DNA of 33,157 bases. Origin: a virus. The translations under genes and the position numbers were made by a program. Below, piece after piece: positions 16,688-25,110 of the stretch; position 1 is the stretch's first letter, and each line of letters begins with the position of its first letter. The stretch is from positions 1-33,157 of the IMG/VR virus record IMGVR_UViG_3300046170_000090. The stretch is one strand, 5' to 3'. The notes beneath the pieces are model-generated. The model was given only the letters and a program-made list of their open reading frames with translations. It had not been told where the DNA came from and ran no database searches.

Positions 16688-18580
16688 CTATCCCTCACAA
16701 GCTATACATTCAGCATCGTCTAATTTAATACGCTGAACTTTAATGTTTACGTTCTCTGCATTTCTAGCAGCATTAGTTCTAAAGTAATACAAAGACTTTA
16801 ATTTGTTCATCCCATACCAGTGAACATCATTGACGTACTGCATATACTCATCGTGTACTTCCTGTGACTCTGTAGCCTTTGGAAGTGTAAAGAAAAGATT
16901 AACGGATTGTGCTTGACAAATAAACTCTTGTCTTTTAGCAGCATGTTCGATAATCCATATCTGATCTATCTCATTAGCAGTCTTAAATATTTCTTTCTCT
17001 TCGTCTGTTAATATCTCTAGATGCTGTACAGAACCTTCGTTACCTGCAATGTCTTTCCACAATGCAGTCAACTCATCTTTCTTTAAACCTTTATCCTTGA
17101 GAAGTTCTTCTAGGTATTTGTTCTTAACTTGGAAAGAACCTGAGAGAGTTTTGTGCGTATAGACGTTAGCACGATATGGCTCAATCGAAGGAGATGTCCC
17201 ACCACAAATAATACTAGAGCTGGCATTAGGAGCAACAGCCAAAAGATGAGCATTCCTCCTCCCACTACCACTGACATCAGGTGCTTCCCCACGTTGGTCA
17301 GCAAGGTTTTTAGAAGCTCGTAGTGCTTGTGTTTTAATGTATTTAAAAGCCTTATAGTTGAAGCCCGTAGCGAAGATACCTTCAAAAGGAATGTTGCGTG
17401 ATTGGAGATACGAATGGAAGCCCATCGCACCGAGACCCAACGACCTTTCTCTATAAGCAGAGTAGGCAGATTTAACAAAGCCTTCCTTGCCCGGTTTAAT
17501 ATGTTTTTGAAATCTTTTAAAGTTTGCATTGTATTCTCCTAGGTTGTCTGTATCGACAGCGTTATCAATGTAATGTTGAAGCACGTTGTCTAGCATGGTT
17601 ATTAAATCTTCAATGAACATAGGGTTTTCTGACCATTCATCAAAGTATTCTAAGTTGACAGAAGATAAACAACATACTGCTGTTCTCTCTTCGTTAGTAG
17701 GTAAAGTAATCTCAGAACAAAGATTGCTCTGTTTGATTTCTAATCCTAAATCTTTCTGTTCTTTAGGTAAAGCTTCATTACATCTATCGATGTTGACCAT
17801 GTAAGGCTCACCTGTCTCTGCTCTAGCATTAATGATCTGCCACCACAAGTCTCTAGCATTTACAATCTTAGTAGGCTCGTTAGTCTTAGGATCAATCAAT
17901 CTAAAGTCTGCATCTTCTTCAACAGCTTTCAAGAACTCATTGGTAATGTTAATACCGTTATGAAGATTAAGATTCTTACGATTAATATCTCCACCGGATT
18001 CTTTACGCATGTTAATGAACTCTTCAATCTCTGGATGAGATATGTCCATATATGCAGCATAAGAACCACGTCTTGTTGTGCCTTGATTAAAGGCTAACAT
18101 CTGTGAATCTACGACATGAATGAAAGGAATTGAACCAGTAGAACGACTGCCGTGAGTAGTAGATATACCGTTACTCCTAATGTCACCCCAATATCCACCA
18201 ATACCTCCACCCGAAGATGCCAACCATATATTTTCATCATAGTGATCTGATAAACCAGTCCTGCTATCAGGTACATAATTAAGGAAACAGCTAATAGGAA
18301 GCCCACGACTTGTTCCCCCGTTACTAAGTATAGGAGTGCTAAACATGAACCAGCAATTGGAACTGTAGTGATAAAGCCTTTGAGCCAATTCAAAGTCTGT
18401 GTTACCTTTGTATGTAGCTGCGAAGACTGCTGCTCTTGCGAAGGCTTCTTGTGCATGTGTTTCTTCATCCCATAAATACCTATCTTTTAATGTGTCAAGA
18501 CTAAACTTGTCTAATAGTTTTTCATTACTATAATTAATTTTTATACCAAGATAATCCTTGATACCTACTTTATCTTCCAT
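16688..18580 (-). CDS. nrdA: Ribonucleotide reductase class I large (catalytic) subunit
   Basis: A 630-residue protein. STPILSNGGTSRGLPISCFLN contains the first redox Cys; SNLCSEITLPT gives the thiyl-radical Cys and catalytic Glu; CCLSSVNLE carries the partner Cys; LKSLYYFRT holds the Tyr-Tyr radical relay; the C-terminal ECIACEG is the CxxC shuttle tail. GTSPSIEPYRANVY is the usual C-terminal barrel motif. It lacks an N-terminal ATP cone (the protein starts close to the barrel), so allosteric activity control is probably absent, as in many phage enzymes. The start at 18580 has an AAAGGA ribosome site and overlaps the upstream membrane gene by 11 nt. Confidence 0.95.
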   Translation of the reverse strand: MEDKVGIKDYLGIKINYSNEKLLDKFSLDTLKDRYLWDEETHAQEAFARAAVFAATYKGNTDFELAQRLYHYSSNCWFMFSTPILSNGGTSRGLPISCFLNYVPDSRTGLSDHYDENIWLASSGGGIGGYWGDIRSNGISTTHGSRSTGSIPFIHVVDSQMLAFNQGTTRRGSYAAYMDISHPEIEEFINMRKESGGDINRKNLNLHNGINITNEFLKAVEEDADFRLIDPKTNEPTKIVNARDLWWQIINARAETGEPYMVNIDRCNEALPKEQKDLGLEIKQSNLCSEITLPTNEERTAVCCLSSVNLEYFDEWSENPMFIEDLITMLDNVLQHYIDNAVDTDNLGEYNANFKRFQKHIKPGKEGFVKSAYSAYRERSLGLGAMGFHSYLQSRNIPFEGIFATGFNYKAFKYIKTQALRASKNLADQRGEAPDVSGSGRRNAHLLAVAPNASSSIICGGTSPSIEPYRANVYTHKTLSGSFQVKNKYLEELLKDKGLKKDELTALWKDIAGNEGSVQHLEILTDEEKEIFKTANEIDQIWIIEHAAKRQEFICQAQSVNLFFTLPKATESQEVHDEYMQYVNDVHWYGMNKLKSLYYFRTNAARNAENVNIKVQRIKLDDAECIACEG

Positions 18581-18761
18581 TTTGTTTCCTTTCTTTTAAC
18601 CACAGCCAAATAAAAAATAAAATTAAAGCTGGTTGTAAAAATACAAAGATTACAATATTAGCCAACATATATCCTAAACCAGTTATATCTCCTATAACTT
18701 CTAAGACATATACACACCAATAAAAAAAATCTTTTATGATTGGTCCTAAATATTCTTTCAT
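18570..18761 (-). CDS. Small two-span membrane protein
   Basis: 63 residues, mostly hydrophobic, with segments at about 10-30 and 33-53 (MLANIVIFVFLQPALILFF) and a positively charged tail KERKQNGR. The ATG shares one base with the stop of the upstream gene, and its end overlaps nrdA. Short membrane proteins in phage replication operons are frequent but of unknown role. Confidence 0.65.
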   Translation of the reverse strand: MKEYLGPIIKDFFYWCVYVLEVIGDITGLGYMLANIVIFVFLQPALILFFIWLWLKERKQNGR

Positions 18762-19036
18762 TATAAATTTTCTGTGTCGTGTACGTAAAGCATTATTATA
18801 GCATAGTGTAATATTTTAAGCAAGTCTTTTCTGTTCTTTCCTTCTTTATTTCCATAGCGTTTAGCATACTTCATAATATTACCAAGACTAAAACCCTCAC
18901 CGTGTCCCGAATCAATAATAACATCGGTAGCCTGATATTTATCGGATGCATAATGCTGACTGTATGTAGCATCAATGTATCCTTTAAGCTCTTGTAATAA
19001 TTTGTCTTCATTAAATTTATAATTATTCTGTTTCAT
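18761..19036 (-). CDS. DUF3310-like (SaV-like) protein
   Basis: Start chosen at the ATG at 19036 (MKQNNYKFNEDK), preceded by GGAATGGAAAA within the end of the endonuclease gene; a longer frame reaches 19105 but overlaps that gene further. Product of 91 residues. The core Q-x-DVIIDSG..EGFSLGNIMKYAKRYG and RKDLLKILHYAIIMLYV matches the DUF3310 pattern seen in many phages (a Y..D.I..hhF.hGNh.KY..R.G core and a KA..YL helix). The family is widespread in replication modules; its biochemical role is unknown. Confidence 0.7.
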   Translation of the reverse strand: MKQNNYKFNEDKLLQELKGYIDATYSQHYASDKYQATDVIIDSGHGEGFSLGNIMKYAKRYGNKEGKNRKDLLKILHYAIIMLYVHDTENL

Positions 19037-19460
19037 TTTTCCATTCCTTCGGTAAAGTTTCTTCACTATACCATGTAAAGTTATTTGTTTCTGCCCATTC
19101 AGCATGTGTTCTTTTTGTTCCGTCTTTCCTAACCTTGGCTCCCGGCATAGGAGAGAAAGGCTTTTGAAATAAAAAGATTAGCTCAGTATTTCTAGGTAAT
19201 GCTTTTCTAATATGTATATATTTACTGTACTCAGCATGGTCCCAAAACCTACCTTTAGCTTCTAGTAGTATTGTTTTACCATCTATTTTTCTAACAAAGT
19301 CAGCTTCGTATTTGTGTTCAACAACATATTGTATGACATCCCAGTGGTGTTTCCAGTCTTGAAGTATGCCTAAGTGAATGTCATACTCCCACCGACTATC
19401 ATAACCTTTGGGTACGTTAATCTTTTTAGGTCTCGGTTTTCTTGGTACTCTTCTAGGCAT
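19023..19460 (-). CDS. Endonuclease I (Holliday junction resolvase, T7 gp3-like)
   Basis: 145 residues. SRWEYDIH carries the first acidic residue, HKYEADFV the Asp, and LLEAKGRFW the Glu-x-Lys, together the PD-(D/E)XK active site of T7 endonuclease I. The basic Pro-rich N-terminus (RRVPRKPRPKK) and the C-terminal HAEWAETNNFTWYSEETLP are family-typical. In T7 this enzyme resolves branched DNA and degrades host DNA for nucleotide recycling, which fits its place between the exonuclease and the ribonucleotide reductase. It overlaps the exonuclease gene by 8 nt. Confidence 0.9.
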   Translation of the reverse strand: MPRRVPRKPRPKKINVPKGYDSRWEYDIHLGILQDWKHHWDVIQYVVEHKYEADFVRKIDGKTILLEAKGRFWDHAEYSKYIHIRKALPRNTELIFLFQKPFSPMPGAKVRKDGTKRTHAEWAETNNFTWYSEETLPKEWKNETE

Positions 19461-20331
19461 TGATAAACCTATGAGTTATCTCTTCAACCTTAGGTTCTCT
19501 TACTGTCTTAGTAAGATAAGATAAACCTTTAGAGTATTCAAAGACTCTCAAACCTTGACCATCGTTAGCATCTTTATGACACTCAAACTTATGAGGACAC
19601 CACACACAACCTCTAGCAATTTTAAAGTTGCCTGATGTACCTTCAGGGATAGGCTCGTAACAAAAGTCAGGAATAGTCTTGCCTTTTATTTCAGACTTAA
19701 CCTTATTTATTTTAGCACTCACGTTGGGTTTGTCAAGCTCTTGAGGTTTAAAAAGTGCTAATTCTCCTGTTTCTTTATTGATTGCTAAGAATCCACCGTT
19801 ACTTGTACCTTCTGCTTTTTCATATCCAGCAAGTTGAGCCATGTAACCAAACGGGTCATCCTCTGCAAGAGTACCGTTCTTAAACTTTTGAAATGCATAA
19901 TTAGATGCTGACTTGATATCAACAACTTCACCATCTATCTTACAATCCATGTGTCCAAGAATACCATTTACTTTAATTTCTTTTTGTTCATCAGTAACTT
20001 CATGACCACCAAGCTCTGTTAAAAACAACACAACTCTTTCAAGTAAATGTCCATACAAAAACTTAATCATTGTCGGTGCAGTGAATCCTTTTTGTTCTCG
20101 TTCAGAGTTCATGTCAAACCATAGTTGCCTGTTAGGTTTTCCTATGTTAGACATTCTAAGTATAGGCTTACTTGTTGGTCTTGGTGTAAGCCAATCTCTT
20201 AAAGCTTCCTTCATGTAATTGCCAAAGTCTTCTATCTGTTTGTCAGTCACATCGAGAGCTTTATTCTGACCAAGTAATTCTACTTTATCGTAGATGTCTT
20301 GAACTACCGTGTCAAGCTGTTTCTTTTTCAT
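19453..20331 (-). CDS. PD-(D/E)XK exonuclease (RecB/Cas4-like)
   Basis: 292 residues. Motifs: LRMSNIGKPNRQLWFDMN near 60-77; KFLYGHLLERVVLFL (GHhhE) near 95; ILGHMDCKIDGEVVDIKSAS near 123-142 with the catalytic Asp and D-x-K; QLAGYEKA near 166; and three Cys in ARGCVWCPHKFEC near 250 that, with another Cys, could bind an Fe-S or zinc centre as in Cas4/AddB-type nucleases. It probably plays the role of T7 gp6 exonuclease (primer removal, host DNA degradation). Start ATG 20331 has GAGGAA upstream and lies 20 nt inside the end of the GIY-YIG gene. Confidence 0.85.
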   Translation of the reverse strand: MKKKQLDTVVQDIYDKVELLGQNKALDVTDKQIEDFGNYMKEALRDWLTPRPTSKPILRMSNIGKPNRQLWFDMNSEREQKGFTAPTMIKFLYGHLLERVVLFLTELGGHEVTDEQKEIKVNGILGHMDCKIDGEVVDIKSASNYAFQKFKNGTLAEDDPFGYMAQLAGYEKAEGTSNGGFLAINKETGELALFKPQELDKPNVSAKINKVKSEIKGKTIPDFCYEPIPEGTSGNFKIARGCVWCPHKFECHKDANDGQGLRVFEYSKGLSYLTKTVREPKVEEITHRFINA

Positions 20332-20854
20332 ATTGTTCCTCAGTTATGCTATCAATTAATTTTGTCGCATCTTTTATTTTCATTTTAAACCACTCACCGT
20401 TTCTATCTTCAGCTTTTGTTTCGCACAGTTTATGTGCTTTCAATTCAGCCTTTCTTCTATTTTTAAAATACTTTGAATGTTTTAGTTCATAGTCTCTGTA
20501 AGGACTAGAGGTTTGGTATTGATTACATCTATCTTTGGCATCAATAGCCATTCCAATTTTAACCCAGCCTTTCCAAGCTTTATTAGTAATGACATAAACT
20601 TGTCCTTCTTTGGTTAGTTTATACTTGGCTAGAGAACTAAACGCAGCATCTTCAAAAGTCTTATATCTTCCCGGTTTATGTAGAGGGTGAGACCTTGAAA
20701 TATATTCTCCGTTTACATACATGTTTGAATCTAAATATGTTATATAACAATCTTTACAAATATAGTCTTTTCTTTTTAAACGGTGTTCGTCATAGTTTTC
20801 ATTTAAAACCAACTCAACACTACAATGGTTACAGTTTTTATTAATGTGTTTCAC
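20312..20854 (-). CDS. GIY-YIG-type (T5orf172/MUG113-like) nuclease with N-terminal zinc finger
   Basis: 180 residues from a GTG at 20854 with AGGAGG 8 nt upstream, inside the end of the polymerase gene. Residues 8-37 contain CNHC and CKDC, a zinc-binding pair. Residues of about 93-165 form a T5orf172-like GIY-YIG fold: GQVYVITN, WVKIGMA, DRCNQYQTSSP, RKAELKAHK and NGEWFKM; the Arg and Glu correspond to expected active-site residues. Free-standing GIY-YIG nucleases in phage replication genes are often homing endonucleases, so this may be a mobile gene inserted between polymerase and exonuclease. A structural role is possible. Confidence 0.75.
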   Translation of the reverse strand: MKHINKNCNHCSVELVLNENYDEHRLKRKDYICKDCYITYLDSNMYVNGEYISRSHPLHKPGRYKTFEDAAFSSLAKYKLTKEGQVYVITNKAWKGWVKIGMAIDAKDRCNQYQTSSPYRDYELKHSKYFKNRRKAELKAHKLCETKAEDRNGEWFKMKIKDATKLIDSITEEQYEKETA

Positions 20855-22586
20855 TCCAATCTCCTCCTATTTTATATTCACCATCAAGAGGACATCTCAT
20901 TTTAAAATGTTCTCCTGCCTGTTTTAAACTATCTACTGCCAATTGTCCCACTTTGTTAGCGTTACATGATGGTACTTCAATCTGCCATTCGTCATGTATA
21001 TTAGCAACAAACTTATGTGGTACACCACTGAGTCTAAGCCTAGCATCTAATATTTCTAATCCTTTCTTCATGACAATAGCACCACCACCCTGAAGTAAAC
21101 TGTTTAAAGCAGCGTGTTCACTTCGTATGTATATCTTCCTACCATCTAATCCTTTAAGGAATCCTCTTTTTGCAGCTCGTTGAACCTTGTCCTTAAGAGC
21201 TTTAAGTGTGGGGAGATTGTCGAAAAAACGATCTTTAAGTTCCCTACCTTTTTTTCTTGATCCTCCAACCACACTTCCAATCTTTGCATCTCCTGCTCCG
21301 TATACGAGTGCATAGATGAAAGTCTTTGCTGTATCTCTTGATTCAAGCCCTGCAAGTTTTTGATTAGTTGTGTGTATGTCTCCGTTGACAACTTCATTTA
21401 TATAATCCTCATCGTTCATATAGTGTGCTAACATTCTAAGTTCTAATCCTGAAGCATCAACTCCAAGTAAAACATTACCTTCATCTACAGTCCAACATGC
21501 TCTACAATCTTTACCATAAGGACTGTATACTGCTGGTACTTGAGCTACGTTTGGGTGGTTGTGAGACATGCGACCAGTAATGGTTCCGTTAGGAATTACT
21601 GAGCCATGTACCCTACCATCCTCTTCAACTGCATCCAACCAAGATTGTATCTGAGCAATACGCTTTTGATACAACAAGAAGTCTGCAATAAGTTTAGCTT
21701 CATGTATATGTGTAATCTTTTTAAGTGTACCTTCATCTACAATCGGCTGACCTGTAGGTGTAAATCTATTTGGTTTCCAACCAAAGTCTATTAAGTATTC
21801 ACCAATCTGTTTACGACTGCCAAGATTAAAAGGTTTAAGTTCTTGTCTCATAAACGGTTTACGACTGCCACTTTCAATTAGTTTGTTGTATTCTTCAGCA
21901 GTCAAACCTGACTTAGATAACTCACCATCCTTTTTAATTTTTGGTGTCACTAATTTAACATCAGTCATTTTAGGTTTGAACGTACTTTGTACTTCGCTTG
22001 TTACTTCATGCATTTTAGCTTTAAGATCAGCTAATAATATTGTAGCCTTACGTTCATCAAACTTAAATCCGTTATTCTCTTGGTCAGATATAATAGATGC
22101 TATCCTATGTTCAAGATCAATTGATTCATCACTAAACCCAGTTTGTTCTCTAAGTAAAGCAAAGTAAACTAACTCATTTAACCTCACATCGTTACAGCAG
22201 TACTCAAGCATCTGTGGTGTGTACTCATCAAAGTCAATAGGTTGTTCTTGCTTTGCAAAGTTTACACGGTAACCCCACGTCTTTAAACTGTGACCGTTCT
22301 CACGGATAGGTTGATATAGCCTAGACATAACAAGAGTATCTTCAATGTTCTTATGATACAGATCAACACCTGTTAGTTTTTTAAGCACAGCTAAATCAAA
22401 ACGTATGATGTTGTGTCCAATTAAAGTATCGGCTTGTTTTAAAAACTCAATACCTTCCTCAAGTTTATGAGGTGGAAACTTATGTAATGGACCATCAACT
22501 TCCTTGGCTACAATACAATGTAGCTTTGTAGGTTTTAAACCATCACATTCGATGTCAAATATAATTTTAGAATTCTGTGTTTTCAA
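20841..22586 (-). CDS. DNA polymerase, family A (T7-like) with 3'-5' exonuclease
   Basis: About 581 residues if started at the TTG at 22586, which has AGGAGG 6 nt upstream; ATGs further upstream (22628, 22688) lack a clear site and extend deep into the helicase gene. Exonuclease motifs: IFDIECDGL (Exo I), GHNIIRFDLAVL (Exo II), EYCCNDVRLN (Exo III). Polymerase motifs: A, LLGVDASGLELRMLAHYM; B, RDTAKTFIYALVYGAG; C, VANIHDEWQIEV. The residue equivalent to E. coli Pol I Phe762 is Tyr, as in T7. It replicates the phage genome with the adjacent helicase-primase and SSB. Slightly shorter than T7 polymerase (704 aa). Confidence 0.93.
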   Translation of the reverse strand: MKTQNSKIIFDIECDGLKPTKLHCIVAKEVDGPLHKFPPHKLEEGIEFLKQADTLIGHNIIRFDLAVLKKLTGVDLYHKNIEDTLVMSRLYQPIRENGHSLKTWGYRVNFAKQEQPIDFDEYTPQMLEYCCNDVRLNELVYFALLREQTGFSDESIDLEHRIASIISDQENNGFKFDERKATILLADLKAKMHEVTSEVQSTFKPKMTDVKLVTPKIKKDGELSKSGLTAEEYNKLIESGSRKPFMRQELKPFNLGSRKQIGEYLIDFGWKPNRFTPTGQPIVDEGTLKKITHIHEAKLIADFLLYQKRIAQIQSWLDAVEEDGRVHGSVIPNGTITGRMSHNHPNVAQVPAVYSPYGKDCRACWTVDEGNVLLGVDASGLELRMLAHYMNDEDYINEVVNGDIHTTNQKLAGLESRDTAKTFIYALVYGAGDAKIGSVVGGSRKKGRELKDRFFDNLPTLKALKDKVQRAAKRGFLKGLDGRKIYIRSEHAALNSLLQGGGAIVMKKGLEILDARLRLSGVPHKFVANIHDEWQIEVPSCNANKVGQLAVDSLKQAGEHFKMRCPLDGEYKIGGDWSETH

Positions 22587-24228
22587 ATGTTTCCTCCTCG
22601 GTAACTTCAAATAGTCTACCGGTTTCATTATTGTAGCGTAGGCTACATGCCAATCCTGTATCACCTGTGTACCTTGATTTGAGCACACGAACTTTTGTAG
22701 TATTGGCTTCGTCTTCGTTGTCAGATTGTTGGTTACGTTCTAGTGCAATCACACAATCAGATAACTGTGCTATGCCTTGAGAACCTTTTAGATGAGACAG
22801 TGATACTTCAATGCCTTGTTCATGTCCTTTGTCACCCGATGCTCTACGTAAATGAGATACAAGTATCATACCTACACCAGTCTCTTCAACAAGACTTCGT
22901 AGTCTGTTCATAAGTGAATCAATACCTCGTCTCTCATCACCTTCTGCTAATACATTAACTAACATGTGTAAGTGATCTACGACAACCCATTTACATTCAC
23001 ACCCAACAATAATATATCTCAGCTTAGAAAATATCTCATCGATATCAGTAGCACCAAGATGAGCATGAATAAATACACGACCTTTTGGTATTACTTTGTC
23101 AAACAAAGCAGTCAGTTGTTCTTCACTATACTGTTCTCGTCTCTCATTGAGATACACTCTATCATTAGCTTCAATGGATATAATACCATCAGCAGTTCGT
23201 AGCCAGTTCTCTTCAAGAGCTACAATACCTACGTTGTCTTCTGTGTTCTTGATCAACCAGTGTTCTAACTCACGAGTAACACTAGACTTACCAAGCCCTG
23301 TTCCACCTGTCAAAGTAACAAGCTCACCTTTACGCATTCCATATAGTTTCTTGTTAAGACCTTCCCAAGGATAGGCAATGCTCTCCTTAGTCTCTCTATG
23401 TAACCACTCAGATTTTTGAGTAGATAAATCCATAATGCCTGAGGGTGTATAAGTTCTAGCTTCCCACCATGCAGACATAAACGCTTGGAACTTCTTCTGT
23501 CGAAGCATGTCATTAGCATCTTTACATCCTGTAGGCAGTGAAACTATCTTAGCTTTACCGGGTTTTAGTATACGAGCAACCTTCATAGCTGCTTCTTTAC
23601 CTGCCTTGTCGTTGTCAAAACATAGTACTACATTCTCAAATGACTCAACAAACTCAATGCTTTCTCGGATATCTTTAACAGCACCCGATGCACCACGCTT
23701 TAACGAGACACATGCCCACTTGGATTGCATCAACTCATAAGCAGCCATAGCATCACATTCACCTTCAACGATTGTTAGGTACTTACCACCAGTATTTCGG
23801 AACAACTGTTCCCCAAATAACCCAGTGCCTTCATACGTACCTGCAAATGAAAAGTTCTTGTTATCTACAAATCTAGTTTTAGTTCCTACAACTTCGTTAC
23901 CATTAAAGAATGGGTAGATATGTTGAGCAACTTTATTATCTGAACTTACTACACGTCTTACTCCATACTTCTTAGCTGTGTCTTCAGAAATACATCTGTC
24001 TGTAAGAGCACCAAAGCTACCACTGTATGTGTTTAAAAACGTATTACTAAGTTTTGGTTTGGGATTTGTGTCCATAATTTTACCATCACAAGCATCAACA
24101 TAATTAGGAAAGTGTGTCTCACAGCTAAAGCAATGAGCAGACTTGTCCTCGTTCATAGACACAGGGTCAGACCCACCACATGACGGGCATGGTAGTTTGT
24201 GTCGTACAAATTTACTTTGTTCTTGCAT
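22567..24228 (-). CDS. Primase-helicase (T7 gp4-like)
   Basis: 553 residues. An N-terminal zinc-binding domain has Cys at 14, 17, 33 and 36 (CPSC...CFSC). The TOPRIM primase region shows LTIVEGECDAMAAYEL and VVLCFDNDKAGKEAA. The RecA-like helicase core has Walker A GGTGLGKSS (around residue 295), Walker B WVVVDHLHML, then ILVSHLRRASGDKG and LKGSQGIAQLSDCVIALERN, and ends with RVLKSRYTGDTG. This matches T7 gp4, which unwinds the fork and makes primers on the lagging strand. RBS AGGAGATAGA precedes the ATG. A GC-rich hairpin lies just upstream of the gene. Confidence 0.94.
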   Translation of the reverse strand: MQEQSKFVRHKLPCPSCGGSDPVSMNEDKSAHCFSCETHFPNYVDACDGKIMDTNPKPKLSNTFLNTYSGSFGALTDRCISEDTAKKYGVRRVVSSDNKVAQHIYPFFNGNEVVGTKTRFVDNKNFSFAGTYEGTGLFGEQLFRNTGGKYLTIVEGECDAMAAYELMQSKWACVSLKRGASGAVKDIRESIEFVESFENVVLCFDNDKAGKEAAMKVARILKPGKAKIVSLPTGCKDANDMLRQKKFQAFMSAWWEARTYTPSGIMDLSTQKSEWLHRETKESIAYPWEGLNKKLYGMRKGELVTLTGGTGLGKSSVTRELEHWLIKNTEDNVGIVALEENWLRTADGIISIEANDRVYLNERREQYSEEQLTALFDKVIPKGRVFIHAHLGATDIDEIFSKLRYIIVGCECKWVVVDHLHMLVNVLAEGDERRGIDSLMNRLRSLVEETGVGMILVSHLRRASGDKGHEQGIEVSLSHLKGSQGIAQLSDCVIALERNQQSDNEDEANTTKVRVLKSRYTGDTGLACSLRYNNETGRLFEVTEEETFENTEF

Positions 24229-24248
24229 TCTATCTCCTTTAGAAAAGT

Positions 24249-24270
24249 GGCTAGGCTTTTACACCTAGCC
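24249..24270 (-). terminator. Intergenic hairpin (attenuator or partial terminator) before primase-helicase
   Basis: GGCTAGG at 24249-24255 pairs perfectly with CCTAGCC at 24264-24270 over an 8-nt loop; on the - strand it is followed by ACTTTTC. It sits between the 80-aa gene (stop at 24278) and the helicase ribosome site. The short T-run makes a partial terminator or a processing/stability hairpin more likely than complete termination, which would let SSB be made in excess of helicase. Confidence 0.6.
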
Positions 24271-24277
24271 GAGTTAT

Positions 24278-24520
24278 TTATTTTGAAGATTCTTTGTCAG
24301 TCTCTTCGGCTGGTTCAACTATAGCTTCGTCTCTCGCCTTGAGTAACTCTTCTAAGTTAACTCGGTGGGTTCGACTTGCAAAGTCTAAGGCTTCAATGAC
24401 AACCTGTAAAGTACCAACCTTCTGTACAACAACAGTTGCTTCTTGCTTTACAGCATCGTCACTAATATTATTGACATCAAAGTTTGTTGTACCATCGTCA
24501 TTGTTAATAGTAATAATCAT
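24278..24520 (-). CDS. Conserved phage protein downstream of SSB, unknown function
   Basis: 80 residues, acidic at both ends. It starts MIITINNDDGTTNFDVNN and has a central helix VVQKVGTLQVVIEALDFASR, ending EPAEETDKESSK. The ATG overlaps the SSB stop by one base. No catalytic motif; its tight coupling to SSB suggests a replication accessory role. Confidence 0.65.
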   Translation of the reverse strand: MIITINNDDGTTNFDVNNISDDAVKQEATVVVQKVGTLQVVIEALDFASRTHRVNLEELLKARDEAIVEPAEETDKESSK

Positions 24521-24936
24521 TAGAACTCCTCTCCATCAGATAGGAATTCATCACCATCACCATTCTTGTAAGGCACAAGATCGGTAATCATTACTGCCTG
24601 TAAGTCTAATCCTTGATAAGGACCATACTTACCTTCGCCACTATACTCATTAAACTGGACCTTAATCTTTGATCCATTTCCAACAGCAGTTGTGACTTCC
24701 TGCTTGTCTGAGTCTAACAAACGAGGTGCAGGTCTAACCATTCCGTTAGGACCATTTACTTTTCGTTTGATAATTAAAGCTGGACCTTCATCCATCTGCT
24801 TTACTTTGTGTCCACGAGATGCAAAGTCATTTGCAGTCTCATCATCAACCACTAGGTTGACAGTGTACACGGGGTCGAATGTCGTATTGGGTGTAGTTAT
24901 ACTTGCCCAGTACGCAGTTCCTTCTAATATAGCCAT
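24520..24936 (-). CDS. Single-stranded DNA-binding protein (T7 gp2.5-like/DUF2815-type)
   Basis: 138 residues with an OB-fold-like beta pattern: MAILEGTAYWASITTPN, FDPVYTVNLVVDDE, ALIIKRKVNGPNG and IKVQFNEYSGEGKYG. The C-terminus is an acidic tail ending in Phe (GDGDEFLSDGEEF), the feature by which T7 gp2.5-type SSBs contact polymerase and helicase. It is expressed from AAAAGGAGG 6 nt before the ATG, a strong site, and lies directly downstream of the strong promoter at 25082-25110 and upstream of the primase-helicase. Confidence 0.85.
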   Translation of the reverse strand: MAILEGTAYWASITTPNTTFDPVYTVNLVVDDETANDFASRGHKVKQMDEGPALIIKRKVNGPNGMVRPAPRLLDSDKQEVTTAVGNGSKIKVQFNEYSGEGKYGPYQGLDLQAVMITDLVPYKNGDGDEFLSDGEEF

Positions 24937-24951
24937 ATGCGTTTCCTCCTT

Positions 24952-25071
24952 TTATAGCTTTGTTGTGAAGTTGGGAGAGTTTTGAGTAACTACTCTCGGA
25001 GTTACAGACTGTGCTGTACCAAACCATTCGTTCAATTGGAGATAGAGGGCTTGATGTGTTTGGTTACTCAT
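24952..25071 (-). CDS. Possible 39-aa leader peptide upstream of SSB
   Basis: ATG at 25069-25071 and stop at 24952-24954, encoding MSNQTHQALYLQLNEWFGTA and 19 more residues, mostly Thr/Gln/Asn. There is no Shine-Dalgarno, but the -10 box of the promoter ends at 25082, so the predicted transcript would begin about 4 nt before this ATG (near-leaderless). The ribosome site for SSB overlaps its end. It may be a real small protein or only a spacer. Confidence 0.4.
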   Translation of the reverse strand: MSNQTHQALYLQLNEWFGTAQSVTPRVVTQNSPNFTTKL

Positions 25072-25081
25072 TGTGATACAC

Positions 25082-25110
25082 AGTATAACAGAATCAGTCT
25101 TGAATGTCAA
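25082..25110 (-). promoter_or_regulatory. Sigma70-type promoter for the SSB/replication operon
   Basis: On the - strand TTGACA (25105-25110), a 17-nt spacer and TATACT (25082-25087), with TG one base before the -10 (extended -10). It lies inside the 3' end of the preceding gene and points at SSB, primase-helicase, polymerase and onward. The -35 and spacer are consensus and the -10 differs by one base, so strong recognition by host RNA polymerase is expected. Confidence 0.75.

Noticed and set aside
17110-17529. 139-codon frame in another phase within nrdA
   Set aside because: Lies wholly inside a strongly conserved gene and has low-complexity Leu-rich content; it is a frame shadow.
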